A DNA stretch of 64,000 nucleotides from Bordetella petrii (lineage in GTDB: Bacteria; Pseudomonadota; Gammaproteobacteria; Burkholderiales; Burkholderiaceae_B): the NCBI GenBank assembly GCA_017745595.1, contig WMBV01000004.1, positions 62,001-126,000 of the forward strand, written 5' to 3'. The translations under genes and the position numbers were made by a program. Of the stretch, positions 54,811 to 63,368 are shown one piece after another; the stretch's first letter is position 1, and each line of letters starts with the position of its first letter. The notes under the pieces are model-generated. The model was given only the letters and a program-made list of their open reading frames with translations. It ran no database searches and was not told the DNA's origin.

Positions 54811-55036
54811 TTTTTTGCCGCCGGGCCGCCCCAAGGCAAAAAGCCCCCTCGGGGGGCAGCAAGCCGAAGGCGCGGCGTGGGGGCATTTTTTGCCGCCGGG
54901 CCGCCCCAAGGCAAAAAAGCCCCCTCGGGGGGCAGCAAGCCGAAGGCGCGGCGTGGGGGCATTTTTTGCCGCCGGGCCGCCCCAAGGCAAAAAGCCCCCT
55001 CGGGGGGCAGCAAGCCGAAGGCGCGGCGTGGGGGCA
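54811..55036. repeat. Three tandem 75-76 bp hairpin repeats
   Basis: Copies at 54811-54885, 54886-54961 and 54962-55036, nearly identical (copy 2 has one extra A). Each holds TTTTTTGCCGCCGGGCCGCC, then GCCCCCTCGGGGGGC and a GCGGCGTGGGGGCA end. On the minus strand the unit reads GC stem plus a run of T, i.e. three terminators in series after the DUF1428 gene and before the VOC gene. With flanks they fill the 331-bp gap between those genes. Confidence 0.92.
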
Positions 55037-55053
55037 TTTTCTACAGTTGCGGA

Positions 55054-55410
55054 TCAGGCCGCGACCAGGGTGCGGAAACCGCCCCAGGCCATGCGCTTCA
55101 TGTCGAACACGCCTTCGACGCATTGCAGGCGCGGGTCGGCCATGACGGCGGCATTGATGCGGTCGCGCTCGGCCTTGCTGGGGTACAGGATCCAGGCGAA
55201 GATCACGGCTTCGTCGTCGCCCGCGCCGGCCGCCTGGGTGAACGACGCGCAATTGGGGTCCATATTCAGCTGGTCGCCCACGCATTCACGGTAGTCGAGG
55301 GCGCCGTGCTCTTTCCAGACGGCCCCGGCCGTGGCGGCCATGGCCCGGTAGGTTTCCAGCTTGTCGTTCGGGACGGCCAGCAGAAAACCGTCTACATACT
55401 GTTCTTCCAT
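55054..55410 (-). CDS. DUF1428 protein (YbaA-like)
   Basis: 118-residue small protein. Family marks: Y-V-D-G-F-L-L-A-V-P near 5-14, G-A-L-D-Y-R-E-C-V-G-D near 36, V-I-F-A-W-I-L-Y-P-S-K-A-E-R-D near 70 and C-V-E-G-V-F-D-M-K-R-M-A-W-G-G-F near the end, the last four being strongly conserved. AGGAG sits 8 bases before the ATG at 55410. Fold resembles a ferredoxin-like ABM monomer; no function known. Confidence 0.92.
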   Translation of the reverse strand: MEEQYVDGFLLAVPNDKLETYRAMAATAGAVWKEHGALDYRECVGDQLNMDPNCASFTQAAGAGDDEAVIFAWILYPSKAERDRINAAVMADPRLQCVEGVFDMKRMAWGGFRTLVAA

Positions 55411-55547
55411 GGCAATGCTCCTAGGTGGCATGGTGGGGCCCGCGAGGCCGAAATGCCACTGTATCGGGAATTCCACCCGCCGCCGACGGGGAATTGCGAC
55501 AATCTTGCGGGTGGATTGCGACAGCCGTGTGGCGGTATTCTGAGCCC

Positions 55548-56510
55548 ATGAAACACATCGCTTTCCTGTTGCCGGCCGGGGCCAACATCGCGTCGCTGGA
55601 AACCGCCCGCCACGGTTTCCTGGCGGCGAACGAGTACCTGCGCGCCCAGGGACGGGCGCCGGGTTTCGCCGTGCGGCTGCTGGCCGCCACGCCGCAGGTA
55701 CAGCTGGATGACGGCCGGATCCAGGTGCGGGCCGACGCCACGCTGGCCGACCCGGGGCCGGTGGACATCTGCATCGTGCCACCCCTGCTGGCGCCCGGAC
55801 CGCGCGTGGTGGCCGACAATGCCGCCGTGATCGACTGGCTGTCGCAGTACTACAAGAATGGCGGCGAACTGGCCTGCCTGTGCCTGGGGGCCGCGCTGCC
55901 GGCCGCCGCGGGCCTGCTCGATGGCCGCCGGGCCGTGGTGCACTGGGCCGCGCACGGGCTGTACGCGCAGTGGTTTCCCGCCGTGCAATGGCTGAGCGAC
56001 CGCATCGTCCTGGCCGAGCAGGGCCTGTACACCAGCGGCGGCGCCTTTTCGGCCGCGCACCTGGTGCTGCATCTCATCGAAAAATATACCGACCGCGACA
56101 CGGCCATCTGGTGCGCCAAGTTTTTCCAGCTCGACTGGAGCCGCCAGAGCCAGTTGCCGTTTTCGGTGTTCGTCGGCCACAAGTCGCACGCCGACCGCAC
56201 CGTGCATGCCGTCCAGCAGCATATCGAAAGCCGTTATGCCGAACGCCTGACGGTCGAGACGCTGGCGCGGCGCCACGCGCTGGGCCGCCGCACGCTCGAG
56301 CGGCGCTTTCGCCAGGCCACCGGCAACAGCATCGTCGAATACCTGCAGCGCATACGGGTAGAGGCCGCCAAGAAGCAGCTGGAAAGTTCGCGCAAGACGG
56401 TGGCCGAGGTCATGTACGAGGTCGGCTACAACGACACCAAGGCGTTCCGGGATATTTTCAGCAAGTACTGCGGGGTGTCGCCGGTGGGATACCGGGAGAG
56501 GTATCTCTAG
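55548..56510 (+). CDS. GlxA-type AraC-family regulator with DJ-1/PfpI domain
   Basis: 320-residue regulator: an N-terminal glutamine-amidotransferase-like DJ-1/PfpI domain (about 1-185, with the C-L-C-L-G-A elbow near 109) used as effector or structural domain, then an AraC/XylS pair of helix-turn-helices at about 220-315 (H-I-E-S-R-Y-A-E-R-L-T-V-E-T-L-A and V-G-Y-N-D-T-K-A-F-R-D-I-F-S-K). Divergent from the DUF1428 gene by 137 bp, which may be its target. Upstream in-frame starts as far as 55425 are not needed for the fold. Confidence 0.9.
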   Translation: MKHIAFLLPAGANIASLETARHGFLAANEYLRAQGRAPGFAVRLLAATPQVQLDDGRIQVRADATLADPGPVDICIVPPLLAPGPRVVADNAAVIDWLSQYYKNGGELACLCLGAALPAAAGLLDGRRAVVHWAAHGLYAQWFPAVQWLSDRIVLAEQGLYTSGGAFSAAHLVLHLIEKYTDRDTAIWCAKFFQLDWSRQSQLPFSVFVGHKSHADRTVHAVQQHIESRYAERLTVETLARRHALGRRTLERRFRQATGNSIVEYLQRIRVEAAKKQLESSRKTVAEVMYEVGYNDTKAFRDIFSKYCGVSPVGYRERYL

Positions 56511-56539
56511 CCCTTTTTGCGGGGTGGAGTTCTTTTGGC

Positions 56540-56648
56540 GTCGGGCCGCGGGGGCGCGAGTGCCTTGGCTTCACGGGGCCGTCCGGGCGCCCCGCGCGCC
56601 CGGGCCCGGCCCCGAGGCGCCGCGGCACTCGCGCCCCCGCGGCCCGAC
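56540..56648. repeat. 109-bp long inverted repeat (hairpin)
   Basis: A perfect 25-bp outer stem: the left arm 56540-56564 begins GTCGGGCCGCGGGGGCG, the right arm 56624-56648 is its exact reverse complement. Inside, CGGGGCCG-TCCGGGCGC pairs again with GCGCGCCCGGGCCCGGCCCCG. No gene-like frame is convincing across it. It lies 29 bp after the GlxA-type regulator stop. Confidence 0.85.
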
Positions 56649-56805
56649 TCGGATGTCATTACCTTGCCGCACTGGCGGGGGCAATGGGGTTCTTGCGTGC
56701 CGGGCTAGCGGTGCTTGAAAGAGGAAAAGCGTGCGGGGCCGGCAGGCCACGCTGCCCTGCGCAGCTTGGCCTGCCATTCGGTGTTGTCAATGTTGCCAGC
56801 GTTGC

Positions 56806-56897
56806 CAGGTGTCTGGCTCCCGCCAGGGTGCCTGACACCGTGGTGTGCAGACGGGTCGGGTGGCGGTGTCCGACACCCTGCGGGAGTCAGACACCTG
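56806..56897. repeat. Paired palindromic repeat, locus G
   Basis: Inverted units 56806-56840 and 56864-56897. With the long hairpin above, these fill the 404-bp gap between the convergent regulator and gamma-glutamyltransferase genes; 56649-56805 shows nothing recognisable. Confidence 0.88.
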
Positions 56898-56914
56898 GGC
56901 GTGGATGGTGGGGG

Positions 56915-58738
56915 TCACCTTCCTACCGCGTACGCTTGCATCAGCCGGGGGGTGGCCGCCGCGTGCAGCAGGCCGTCGGGGTCGCGCGAGGCCGCGGTCA
57001 GGCGGCCGGTGGACCACTCCGGTTCTTCTTCGATCACGTGGCCGCGCGCGCGCAGGTCGGCGATGACCTCGGGGCCGAACGAGGCCTCTACCGCCAGGTG
57101 GCCCGGCTTGCGGTCGCGCGGATAGAACGACGACGGGAAATGCAGGGTGTGCGACATGGGCTGGTCGATGGCTTCCTGCAGGTTCAGCCCGTGGTGCACG
57201 TGGCGCAGGAACAGCAGCAACTGCCATTGCTCTTGCTGGTCGCCGCCGGGCGTGCCGAACACCATGTAAGGCTGCCCGTCGCGCAGCGCCAGCGACGGCG
57301 TCAGCGTGGTGCGGGGCCGCTTGCCCGGCGCCAGGGTGCCCGGCAGGCCGGGTTCCAGCCAGAACATCTGGGCGCGCGTATTCAGCGGGAAACCCAGCCC
57401 GGGAATGACGGGCGACGACTGCAGCCAGCCGCCCGAGGGCGTGGCCGACACTATGTTGCCCCAGCGGTCGATGACGTCTACGTGCGTGGTGTCGCCGCGC
57501 TTGGCCGAGGCACGCATGTCGGCCAGCGTGGGCTCGCTGCCGGGGGTGCCCACAGGCGTGACGCGCGACAGGCGCGCCAGCACGTCCATGACCCGGTCCA
57601 CTTGCGCGTCGAAGCCGGGCACGCGGCCGGGCCGCAACTCGTGCGACGCCAGCCGGCCGATCAGGGCGCGGCGTTCGTCGTTGTAGGCGTCCGACAGCAG
57701 GTGGTCGAGCGGCACGCGCACGAACGACGGATCGCCGTAATAGGCCTCGCGGTCGGCGAAGGCCAGCTTCATGGCCTCGGTGATGTCGTGCACGAAATCG
57801 GCGCCGTTGGGGCCGGCGTGCCGCAGGTCCAGGCCCTTCAGCAGCGCCAGGGTCTGCAGGAACACGGGGCCCTGGCTCCAGGCGCCGGCCTTGGCCACCG
57901 TGTAGCCATGGTAGTCGTAGGTGGCGGGGGTGTCGTAGGCGGCCGACCAGCCGGCCATGTCTTGCGCGGTGAGCACGCCGCGATGTGGGCGGCCGCTTTC
58001 ATCCATGATCTCATGGTGGCGCGCGTATTGGTCGATGGCCTCGGCCACGAAGCCGCGATAAAAGGCATCGCGCGCCGCGTCGATCTGGCGCTCGCGGCCG
58101 CCGCCGGCGGCCTCGGCCTCGCGCAGGACGCGGCGCCAGGTTTCGGCCAGCGCGGGGTTGCGGAACAGCTTGCGCGCCTGCGGGGGCGAGCCGCCCGGCA
58201 GATAGACCTGCGCGGTGGTGGGCCAGTGCGTGGCGAAGAAGTCTTTCAGGCCGGCGATGGTGTTGGCGATGCGCGGCATCAGCGCGTGGCCGTGGTCGGC
58301 GTAGTAGATGGCCGGCTCGAGCACGTCGCGCACGCTCAGGGTGCCGTGGTCGCGCAGCAGCAGCATCCAGGCATCGAAGGCGCCCGGGATCACCGCCGGC
58401 AGCAGGCCGTTGCCCGGGATCAGGTCCAGGCCCAGCGACCGGTAGTGGTCGAGCGTGGCGCCGGCCGGCGTGGGACCCTGGCCGCACAAGACTTCGGTGC
58501 GGCCGGTGCGCACCGAATGGAACACCACCGGCACCTCGCCGGCAGGGCCCACCAGGTGCGGCTCGACCACTTGCAGCACGAAGCCCGCCGCCACCGCGGC
58601 GTCGAACGCATTGCCGCCGCGTTCCAGCAGCGACATTCCGGCGCTGCTGGCCAGCCAGTGGGTCGAGGTCACCACCCCGAACGTGCCCAGGATCTCGGGC
58701 CGGGTGGTGAACATGCGGTAGCCGGAATCGATGCTCAT
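56915..58738 (-). CDS. Gamma-glutamyltransferase family protein
   Basis: Ntn hydrolase of 607 residues, made as a precursor that cuts itself. The nucleophile is Thr417 in R-G-D-T-T-H-V-D-V-I-D; earlier G-G-N-A-F-D-A-A-V-A-A near 40 and G-G-D-Q-Q-E-Q-W near 515 are typical. No signal peptide is seen (starts M-S-I-D-S-G-Y-R), unlike periplasmic E. coli Ggt. Its ATG overlaps the stop of a peptide-type receptor gene (ATGA). Likely hydrolyses a gamma-glutamyl or similar amide imported from outside. Confidence 0.9.
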   Translation of the reverse strand: MSIDSGYRMFTTRPEILGTFGVVTSTHWLASSAGMSLLERGGNAFDAAVAAGFVLQVVEPHLVGPAGEVPVVFHSVRTGRTEVLCGQGPTPAGATLDHYRSLGLDLIPGNGLLPAVIPGAFDAWMLLLRDHGTLSVRDVLEPAIYYADHGHALMPRIANTIAGLKDFFATHWPTTAQVYLPGGSPPQARKLFRNPALAETWRRVLREAEAAGGGRERQIDAARDAFYRGFVAEAIDQYARHHEIMDESGRPHRGVLTAQDMAGWSAAYDTPATYDYHGYTVAKAGAWSQGPVFLQTLALLKGLDLRHAGPNGADFVHDITEAMKLAFADREAYYGDPSFVRVPLDHLLSDAYNDERRALIGRLASHELRPGRVPGFDAQVDRVMDVLARLSRVTPVGTPGSEPTLADMRASAKRGDTTHVDVIDRWGNIVSATPSGGWLQSSPVIPGLGFPLNTRAQMFWLEPGLPGTLAPGKRPRTTLTPSLALRDGQPYMVFGTPGGDQQEQWQLLLFLRHVHHGLNLQEAIDQPMSHTLHFPSSFYPRDRKPGHLAVEASFGPEVIADLRARGHVIEEEPEWSTGRLTAASRDPDGLLHAAATPRLMQAYAVGR

Positions 58739-60237
58739 TGCTTGGCCACCGTCACGCCCTTCAGGCGGATCAGGCCGTCGGGGTAGGGCACGAACCCTTG
58801 CACCTTGGCTTGCGTGCCGAAGATCCACGGCAGGTAGAAGAGATAGATGCGGGGAACGTCTACCCGCATTTTCTTCAGGGCCTGCGCGTACAGCTCGCGG
58901 CGCTTGGATTCGTCGGCCACGCTGCGCGCCTCGTTCATCAGCTTGTCCATGTCGGCATCGCAGTACTTGCCGTCGTTCAGGCTGCCCTTGCAGGTGATGT
59001 ACTGGAAGATGTTGCCGCTGGGGTCGACGCGGCCTGACCAGCCGGTCTGGCCGACTTCGAAATCGCCGCGCGGCAGGGCCGATTGCAGGGCCGCGAATTC
59101 CATGGGCCGCAGCGAGATATCGAAGCCCGCTTCCGCCCCCATGGCCTGCACCAGTTCGAACACCTGCTGCATGGTGGTGTTGTTGCCGAAGGTCAGCTCG
59201 AACTTCACGCGGTCGTAGCCGGCCTGCTTCAGCAGTTCTTGCGCCTTCTTGGGATCGCGGCCGCTGCGCTCGACGCTTTTGTCGTACGCGAAGCTGGCCG
59301 GCGGGAAGGGCTGGTAGGCCGGCTGGTACATGCCTTCGCCCACCACCTGGTTGATGACGTCGCGGTCGATGGCCAGATCGAGCGCCTGGCGCACCCGCTT
59401 GTCTTTGGCCAGCGGGTTGTCGGCGCGCGCGCCGTTGGCGATGTTGACCGAGATGGCCTGGTAGCCCAGGCCGGTAACCGGCGCCAGGGTCAGGTTGGGG
59501 TCTTCTTTCACGGTCTTGACGTCGCTGGGGGCCACGCGCTCGATGATGTCCAGTCCGCCCGAGCGCAGGTTGTTCAGCCGCACCGTGGTGTCGGGCATGG
59601 GCGTGAAGACGACCCGGTCGAAATGGTAGTTGTCTTTGTCCCAGTACTTGTCGAATTTTTCCAGCACGATGCGGTCGTTCTGCACCCGTTCCTTGAATTT
59701 GTACGGGCCCGAACATACCGGATTGCGGCCGGGGTCTTTGTCGAAGGTGGCCGGCGACAGCATCATGCCGGCCCGGTCGGACAACTGCGACAGCAGCGAG
59801 GCGTCGGGCGCCTTCAGGTGCAGCACCACCGTGCGCGCATCGGGCGCGTCCACGCTGGCCACCGACGCCAGTTCGCTTTTGCGGTTGCTGTCGGGCAGCG
59901 CGATGGCGCGTTCCAGGTTGGCCTTCACCGAGGCGGCGTCGATGGGCGTGCCGTCGTGGTAGAAGGCGCCTTCGCGCAGGGTGAAGGTCAGCGTCAGCCC
60001 GTCGTCGCTGGTTTTCCACGACTCGGCCAGTTGCGGCACGAATTTCAGGTCGGGCGAAATGTCCACCAGCTTGTCGCACAGCGAGGCGAACACGATGCGG
60101 CCGACGAACGTGCGCGCGCGCGCCGGGTCGAGTACGTCGGGATCGTCTTGCAGACCGATACGCATGGTGGATTGCGCCGTGGCGGCGGCACTGGCAAGCA
60201 GGCCCGCGGCGGCCAGGGCGAGGCATAGGCTACGCAT
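58735..60237 (-). CDS. ABC transporter substrate-binding protein, peptide/nickel (DppA/GsiB) type
   Basis: Periplasmic receptor of 500 residues. Signal peptide ending A-A-A-T-A-Q near 22, then SBP_bac_5 features: L-D-P-A-R-A-R-T near 37, A-E-S-W-K-T-S-D-D-G-L-T-L-T-F near 70 and F-H-D-G-T-P-I-D-A-A-S-V near 95, with Y-Q-A-I-S-V-N near 260. No permease or ATPase genes are adjacent. Coupled with gamma-glutamyltransferase, so a glutathione or gamma-glutamyl peptide ligand is plausible. Confidence 0.92.
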   Translation of the reverse strand: MRSLCLALAAAGLLASAAATAQSTMRIGLQDDPDVLDPARARTFVGRIVFASLCDKLVDISPDLKFVPQLAESWKTSDDGLTLTFTLREGAFYHDGTPIDAASVKANLERAIALPDSNRKSELASVASVDAPDARTVVLHLKAPDASLLSQLSDRAGMMLSPATFDKDPGRNPVCSGPYKFKERVQNDRIVLEKFDKYWDKDNYHFDRVVFTPMPDTTVRLNNLRSGGLDIIERVAPSDVKTVKEDPNLTLAPVTGLGYQAISVNIANGARADNPLAKDKRVRQALDLAIDRDVINQVVGEGMYQPAYQPFPPASFAYDKSVERSGRDPKKAQELLKQAGYDRVKFELTFGNNTTMQQVFELVQAMGAEAGFDISLRPMEFAALQSALPRGDFEVGQTGWSGRVDPSGNIFQYITCKGSLNDGKYCDADMDKLMNEARSVADESKRRELYAQALKKMRVDVPRIYLFYLPWIFGTQAKVQGFVPYPDGLIRLKGVTVAKQ

Positions 60238-60308
60238 GGGAAGATCCTTTCAAGAAATGGAATTCGGTCGTGGCGTTGGGGGCGCCAGGGCGTCCGGCCG
60301 CCATGGCG

Positions 60309-61652
60309 TCAATCTACCAAATCGGACGGCGATGCGCGCGATTGGCGTGCCGCCCAGCGCAGGCTGTGCAGCCAGGACAACCGGGCCGGATGCACGATGG
60401 CGCGCAGCGCGCGGGCGTAATCCAGCACCAGGCCCGGCGTCCAGGCCATGGTGGTGGCGCGCTTGCGTACCTGGGCCGCGATCCACAATTCCGGCATCAG
60501 CAAGGTGCGCAGGATGCGCCTCCAGCTGCCGGCCTCGTGCTGCAACGCACCATCCAGGGCGGCCTCGAGCGCGAACGACACCGTGCTGGAACAGTTGCGA
60601 TGCGTCAGGTTGTAGATTTCGTGCTGCCGGTAGGCCTGCCAGAAGCTCAGCAGGCCGGCCGCGTTGTAGTGATGAAACAGGATCTGCCGCGTCGACGGGC
60701 ACCAGGCCGCCGATTCGGTGGGGTAGTCGGGCTGGAATTCGCCCGGCACGTCGTTGTCGCGGGTTGCCTTCAGCAGGCGGAAGAATTCCGAGGGCGAACG
60801 ATCGATTTCCACCGCGGGATACAGGCTGATGTAGGTGGACGGCGGCATTTCCAGGGCCGCGTGGCCGGTGGAAATCACGCCCTTGGCGTCCACCGCCGCG
60901 ATATAGCGGTTGATGACCGGGCGCGGCACGGGCGCATGCCTGGACGACCCTTCCGGCGTCCACACGTGCACGACCAGCGGCGACGGCACCGGCGGGGCCG
61001 CGCCGGGGGCGGGGGTGGAAGGCGGCTCGGGCGCCGGGTCGGCGTGGCGGTGCGGCAGCAGGTCGCTGGGGGCCAGCAGGTCGAACACCGAGCGGCCATC
61101 GCGCAGCCGGCGCGCGCGCCGGGCGATGCGCCAGGTGCCGATGCCGCCCACCAGCAGGGTCACGCCCATGAATTCGGAAAGCGTGCCGTGATAATGCGTG
61201 GGGTAGGGCTGGAACAGGAAGATGGCGAACGCCATTTGCGCCAGCCCGCCCAGGAAGGCCTGCTTCCAGTGCGGAAACCGCACCACCCACGACGAGGCCA
61301 TCTGCAGGGTGCCCATCACGAAGTACGCCAGCCCGAACACCATGGCCAGCAGCATGTCGCTGGCGCCGCGGCCCGACAGGATCAGCGCCGCGATGAACAG
61401 GAACAGCCCGCCCTTGAAATACAGCACGGCTTTTTGCGCGCCCACGCCGCCCGATGCCACGCCGAGCGTGACCAGGCTTTCGAGCAGGAGAAAGCCGCCG
61501 AACACGTGCAACGGAAAATAGCGCACGCCGTCCAGGCCGTCGATCAGGATGAACACGCCCAGCGCGGCCCAGCCGGCGCCCAGCCAGGCCAGCACGCCCG
61601 CCTGGCGGCGCACGAAATCGGCGCCGAACAACAGCAGCGCGATCTGGATCAT
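60309..61652 (-). CDS. HdeD-like membrane protein fused to a possible papain-fold domain
   Basis: 447 residues. The N-terminal half (about 1-180) has about six helices in three pairs, resembling HdeD/DUF308 proteins. A Pro/Ala-rich linker at about 200-225 follows. The soluble half has V-H-V-W-T-P-E-G, then S-T-G-H-A-A-L-E-M (His264), Y-I-S-L-Y-P near 275 and H-R-N-C-S-S-T-V (Cys354). Histidine before cysteine in this form recalls circularly permuted NlpC/P60-type (papain-fold) amidases or acyltransferases. AAGGAG 7 bases before 61652. Function not known; domain reading is tentative. Confidence 0.72.
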   Translation of the reverse strand: MIQIALLLFGADFVRRQAGVLAWLGAGWAALGVFILIDGLDGVRYFPLHVFGGFLLLESLVTLGVASGGVGAQKAVLYFKGGLFLFIAALILSGRGASDMLLAMVFGLAYFVMGTLQMASSWVVRFPHWKQAFLGGLAQMAFAIFLFQPYPTHYHGTLSEFMGVTLLVGGIGTWRIARRARRLRDGRSVFDLLAPSDLLPHRHADPAPEPPSTPAPGAAPPVPSPLVVHVWTPEGSSRHAPVPRPVINRYIAAVDAKGVISTGHAALEMPPSTYISLYPAVEIDRSPSEFFRLLKATRDNDVPGEFQPDYPTESAAWCPSTRQILFHHYNAAGLLSFWQAYRQHEIYNLTHRNCSSTVSFALEAALDGALQHEAGSWRRILRTLLMPELWIAAQVRKRATTMAWTPGLVLDYARALRAIVHPARLSWLHSLRWAARQSRASPSDLVD

Positions 61653-61677
61653 CGGGATCTCCTTGGGGGCCGGGTGT

Positions 61678-62928
61678 TCATCGCCATGCCCATCGCCGCT
61701 GTCGTTGCCAGGTGCCCACCACCGCCACGCCCGCGCCGCCGCCGATGGCGACGGGGCCGCGGTCCACGACCCGTATCCAGCCGTCGCTTGCGGCCACCCG
61801 CAGCGCCAGCGCCGCGTCCACGGGGCCGGCCGCCGCGGCGGCCCAGCGTTGCCGCAGGGCCGCGCGGTCATCGGGGTGGACGCGCCCCAGCAAGGTGTCC
61901 AGCGAGTCCGGGGCGGCGGCCAGGCCCAGCATGGCCCGCGGGTCGCCGTCCCAGGCCAGGCGGCCGCTGGCCGGGTCGTACTGGTACATGATGCCGGCAT
62001 CGGTGCCGGCGGCGGCATCGCCCGGCCGCCGTCCGTTGGTGTAGACCCACAGGAAAGCAAGCAGCAGCGCCGTCGCCGACAGATAGCATTGCGCCAGCAA
62101 CAGCGATTCGCCGGGCCGCAACCCGTGCGGAAAGAAGGGGCCGCGCTCGTCGGCCGCGTAATACAGCGCGATGGCGCCCAGGCTGATCAGGCCCAGCGCG
62201 CCGCCGCGGCTGCCCCAGGCCATCGACATCACCGCCGCCAGCAGAATGGGCGCGCAGGCCAGCGGCAGCACCACGGCCGCGCGGTGCGCGCCGGGGGTGA
62301 TCTCGGCGAAGACGTACCATGCGCTGGCGCACAGCAGCCCCCAGGCAATCAGGCCCGCCAGCAGGGCCGCCGCGCCGGGGCGCCGGGCCTGGCCGGCCAC
62401 GTCGGTCCAGCTGAGGATGGCGATGGTGGGCAGCAGCACGCCGGCGAGATTGGCCGCCCACCAGATCCATACGGACCCCACGAACGGCAGCCCGTTCAGA
62501 TAGGCCAGCCAGCCCACGCCCAGCACGGCCGCCAGGGCGCTGACCAGCACCGTGGCGCCGATCAGCACCAGCACGCCGTGCAAGTCGTCGCCGCGCCGCG
62601 CATAGCGGCGCACCAGCCACGCGATGCCGGCATCGGCGGCCACGGAAATGCCGCCCAGGGCGATGGAGTTCAGGAAGTCGTGGTGTATCCAGGTGTCGAG
62701 CAGCAGCCGGGCCGCGATGAAGGCGGCGAACAAGGCCGGCCAGCGGCGCGGCGGGGTAAGCAGGAAGCCGGATACGGCCACGCCGGCGGCCAGCCAGACG
62801 AACGAGACGCGGGTGGCGGGGTCGTCGAGCCGCAGCGACACATAGCCGGCGGCGGCGTAGACCGCCGCCCAGAGCAATAGCGATAGCGCGGAACGAAGCA
62901 GGGAACGGGCCATGCGGAAGTCTGCCAT
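61678..62928 (-). CDS. MASE1 sensor membrane protein with PAS domain, no output domain
   Basis: 416 residues. About eight helices over residues 10-300 fit MASE1 (S-F-V-W-L-A-A-G-V-A-V-S near 42 and P-P-R-R-W-P near 60), then a PAS-like domain at about 310-400 (M-Y-Q-Y-D-P-A-S-G-R-L-A-W-D-G, R-V-H-P-D-D-R-A-A-L-R). MASE1 normally carries GGDEF, EAL or kinase domains; here the frame ends after the PAS. Start uncertain: ATG 62928 chosen, ATG 62913 possible. 25 bp before the HdeD-like gene, so likely co-transcribed. Confidence 0.8.
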   Translation of the reverse strand: MADFRMARSLLRSALSLLLWAAVYAAAGYVSLRLDDPATRVSFVWLAAGVAVSGFLLTPPRRWPALFAAFIAARLLLDTWIHHDFLNSIALGGISVAADAGIAWLVRRYARRGDDLHGVLVLIGATVLVSALAAVLGVGWLAYLNGLPFVGSVWIWWAANLAGVLLPTIAILSWTDVAGQARRPGAAALLAGLIAWGLLCASAWYVFAEITPGAHRAAVVLPLACAPILLAAVMSMAWGSRGGALGLISLGAIALYYAADERGPFFPHGLRPGESLLLAQCYLSATALLLAFLWVYTNGRRPGDAAAGTDAGIMYQYDPASGRLAWDGDPRAMLGLAAAPDSLDTLLGRVHPDDRAALRQRWAAAAAGPVDAALALRVAASDGWIRVVDRGPVAIGGGAGVAVVGTWQRQRRWAWR

Positions 62929-62992
62929 GCGTGTGCTGTCGCGCAGTATGGCATAGAGGGCGGCCCGCTGTCTGCGCACGGGGGCGGCCGGT

Positions 62993-63340
62993 TCAGGCCG
63001 CGTGGCAGGTCGGCACCATCAGCGCGGGCAGGGTCTGCCAGACGATGGCGATGGCGGCCAGCAGGCTGAGCGCGCCGGCTACCCAGCGAAAAAAGCCCGG
63101 CTCGTCGGTGGGCGGCCAGCGATGCCAATGCCGCCAGTAGACCAGCGCGATGGCGGCCAGCGCCAGCAGCGCGGCGGCGATCATGACCCATGCCGCCAGC
63201 CCGCCGTCCACCCACAGCCCATGCAGGGCCGGGCGCGCGCAGAAGACGCCGTTGGCCGCGTAGATGAATACGAAATGCGCGGCCCAGGCCAGCGGGCCGG
63301 CCAGCCAGGGCAGAAACATCGAGATCGAGCGCATGCTCAT
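62993..63340 (-). CDS. Small membrane protein next to cytochrome oxidase subunit III
   Basis: 115 residues with three helices (about 8-33, 43-68, 82-105). Starts M-S-M-R-S-I-S-M-F-L-P-W-L-A-G-P-L-A-W-A-A-H. No family named with certainty; similar small proteins sit in cytochrome c oxidase operons, where they may be a fourth subunit. 28 bp after the subunit III gene on the minus strand. Confidence 0.7.
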   Translation of the reverse strand: MSMRSISMFLPWLAGPLAWAAHFVFIYAANGVFCARPALHGLWVDGGLAAWVMIAAALLALAAIALVYWRHWHRWPPTDEPGFFRWVAGALSLLAAIAIVWQTLPALMVPTCHAA

Positions 63341-63368
63341 GCGCGGTTCCTTTTAGTGTGACCAGGCC

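Noticed and set aside
54811..55036. CRISPR array
   Set aside because: The repeats follow one another without spacers and no cas genes are near.
56517..56718. Small plus-strand frames across the long hairpin
   Set aside because: Two overlapping frames of 63-64 residues are Ala/Arg/Pro-rich and arise from the inverted repeat; no ribosome site.
56915..60226. One 1103-residue minus-strand open frame
   Set aside because: Only the part from 58738 down is gamma-glutamyltransferase; the upper part is an out-of-frame shadow of the receptor gene with Arg/Gly/His-rich, non-protein-like sequence.
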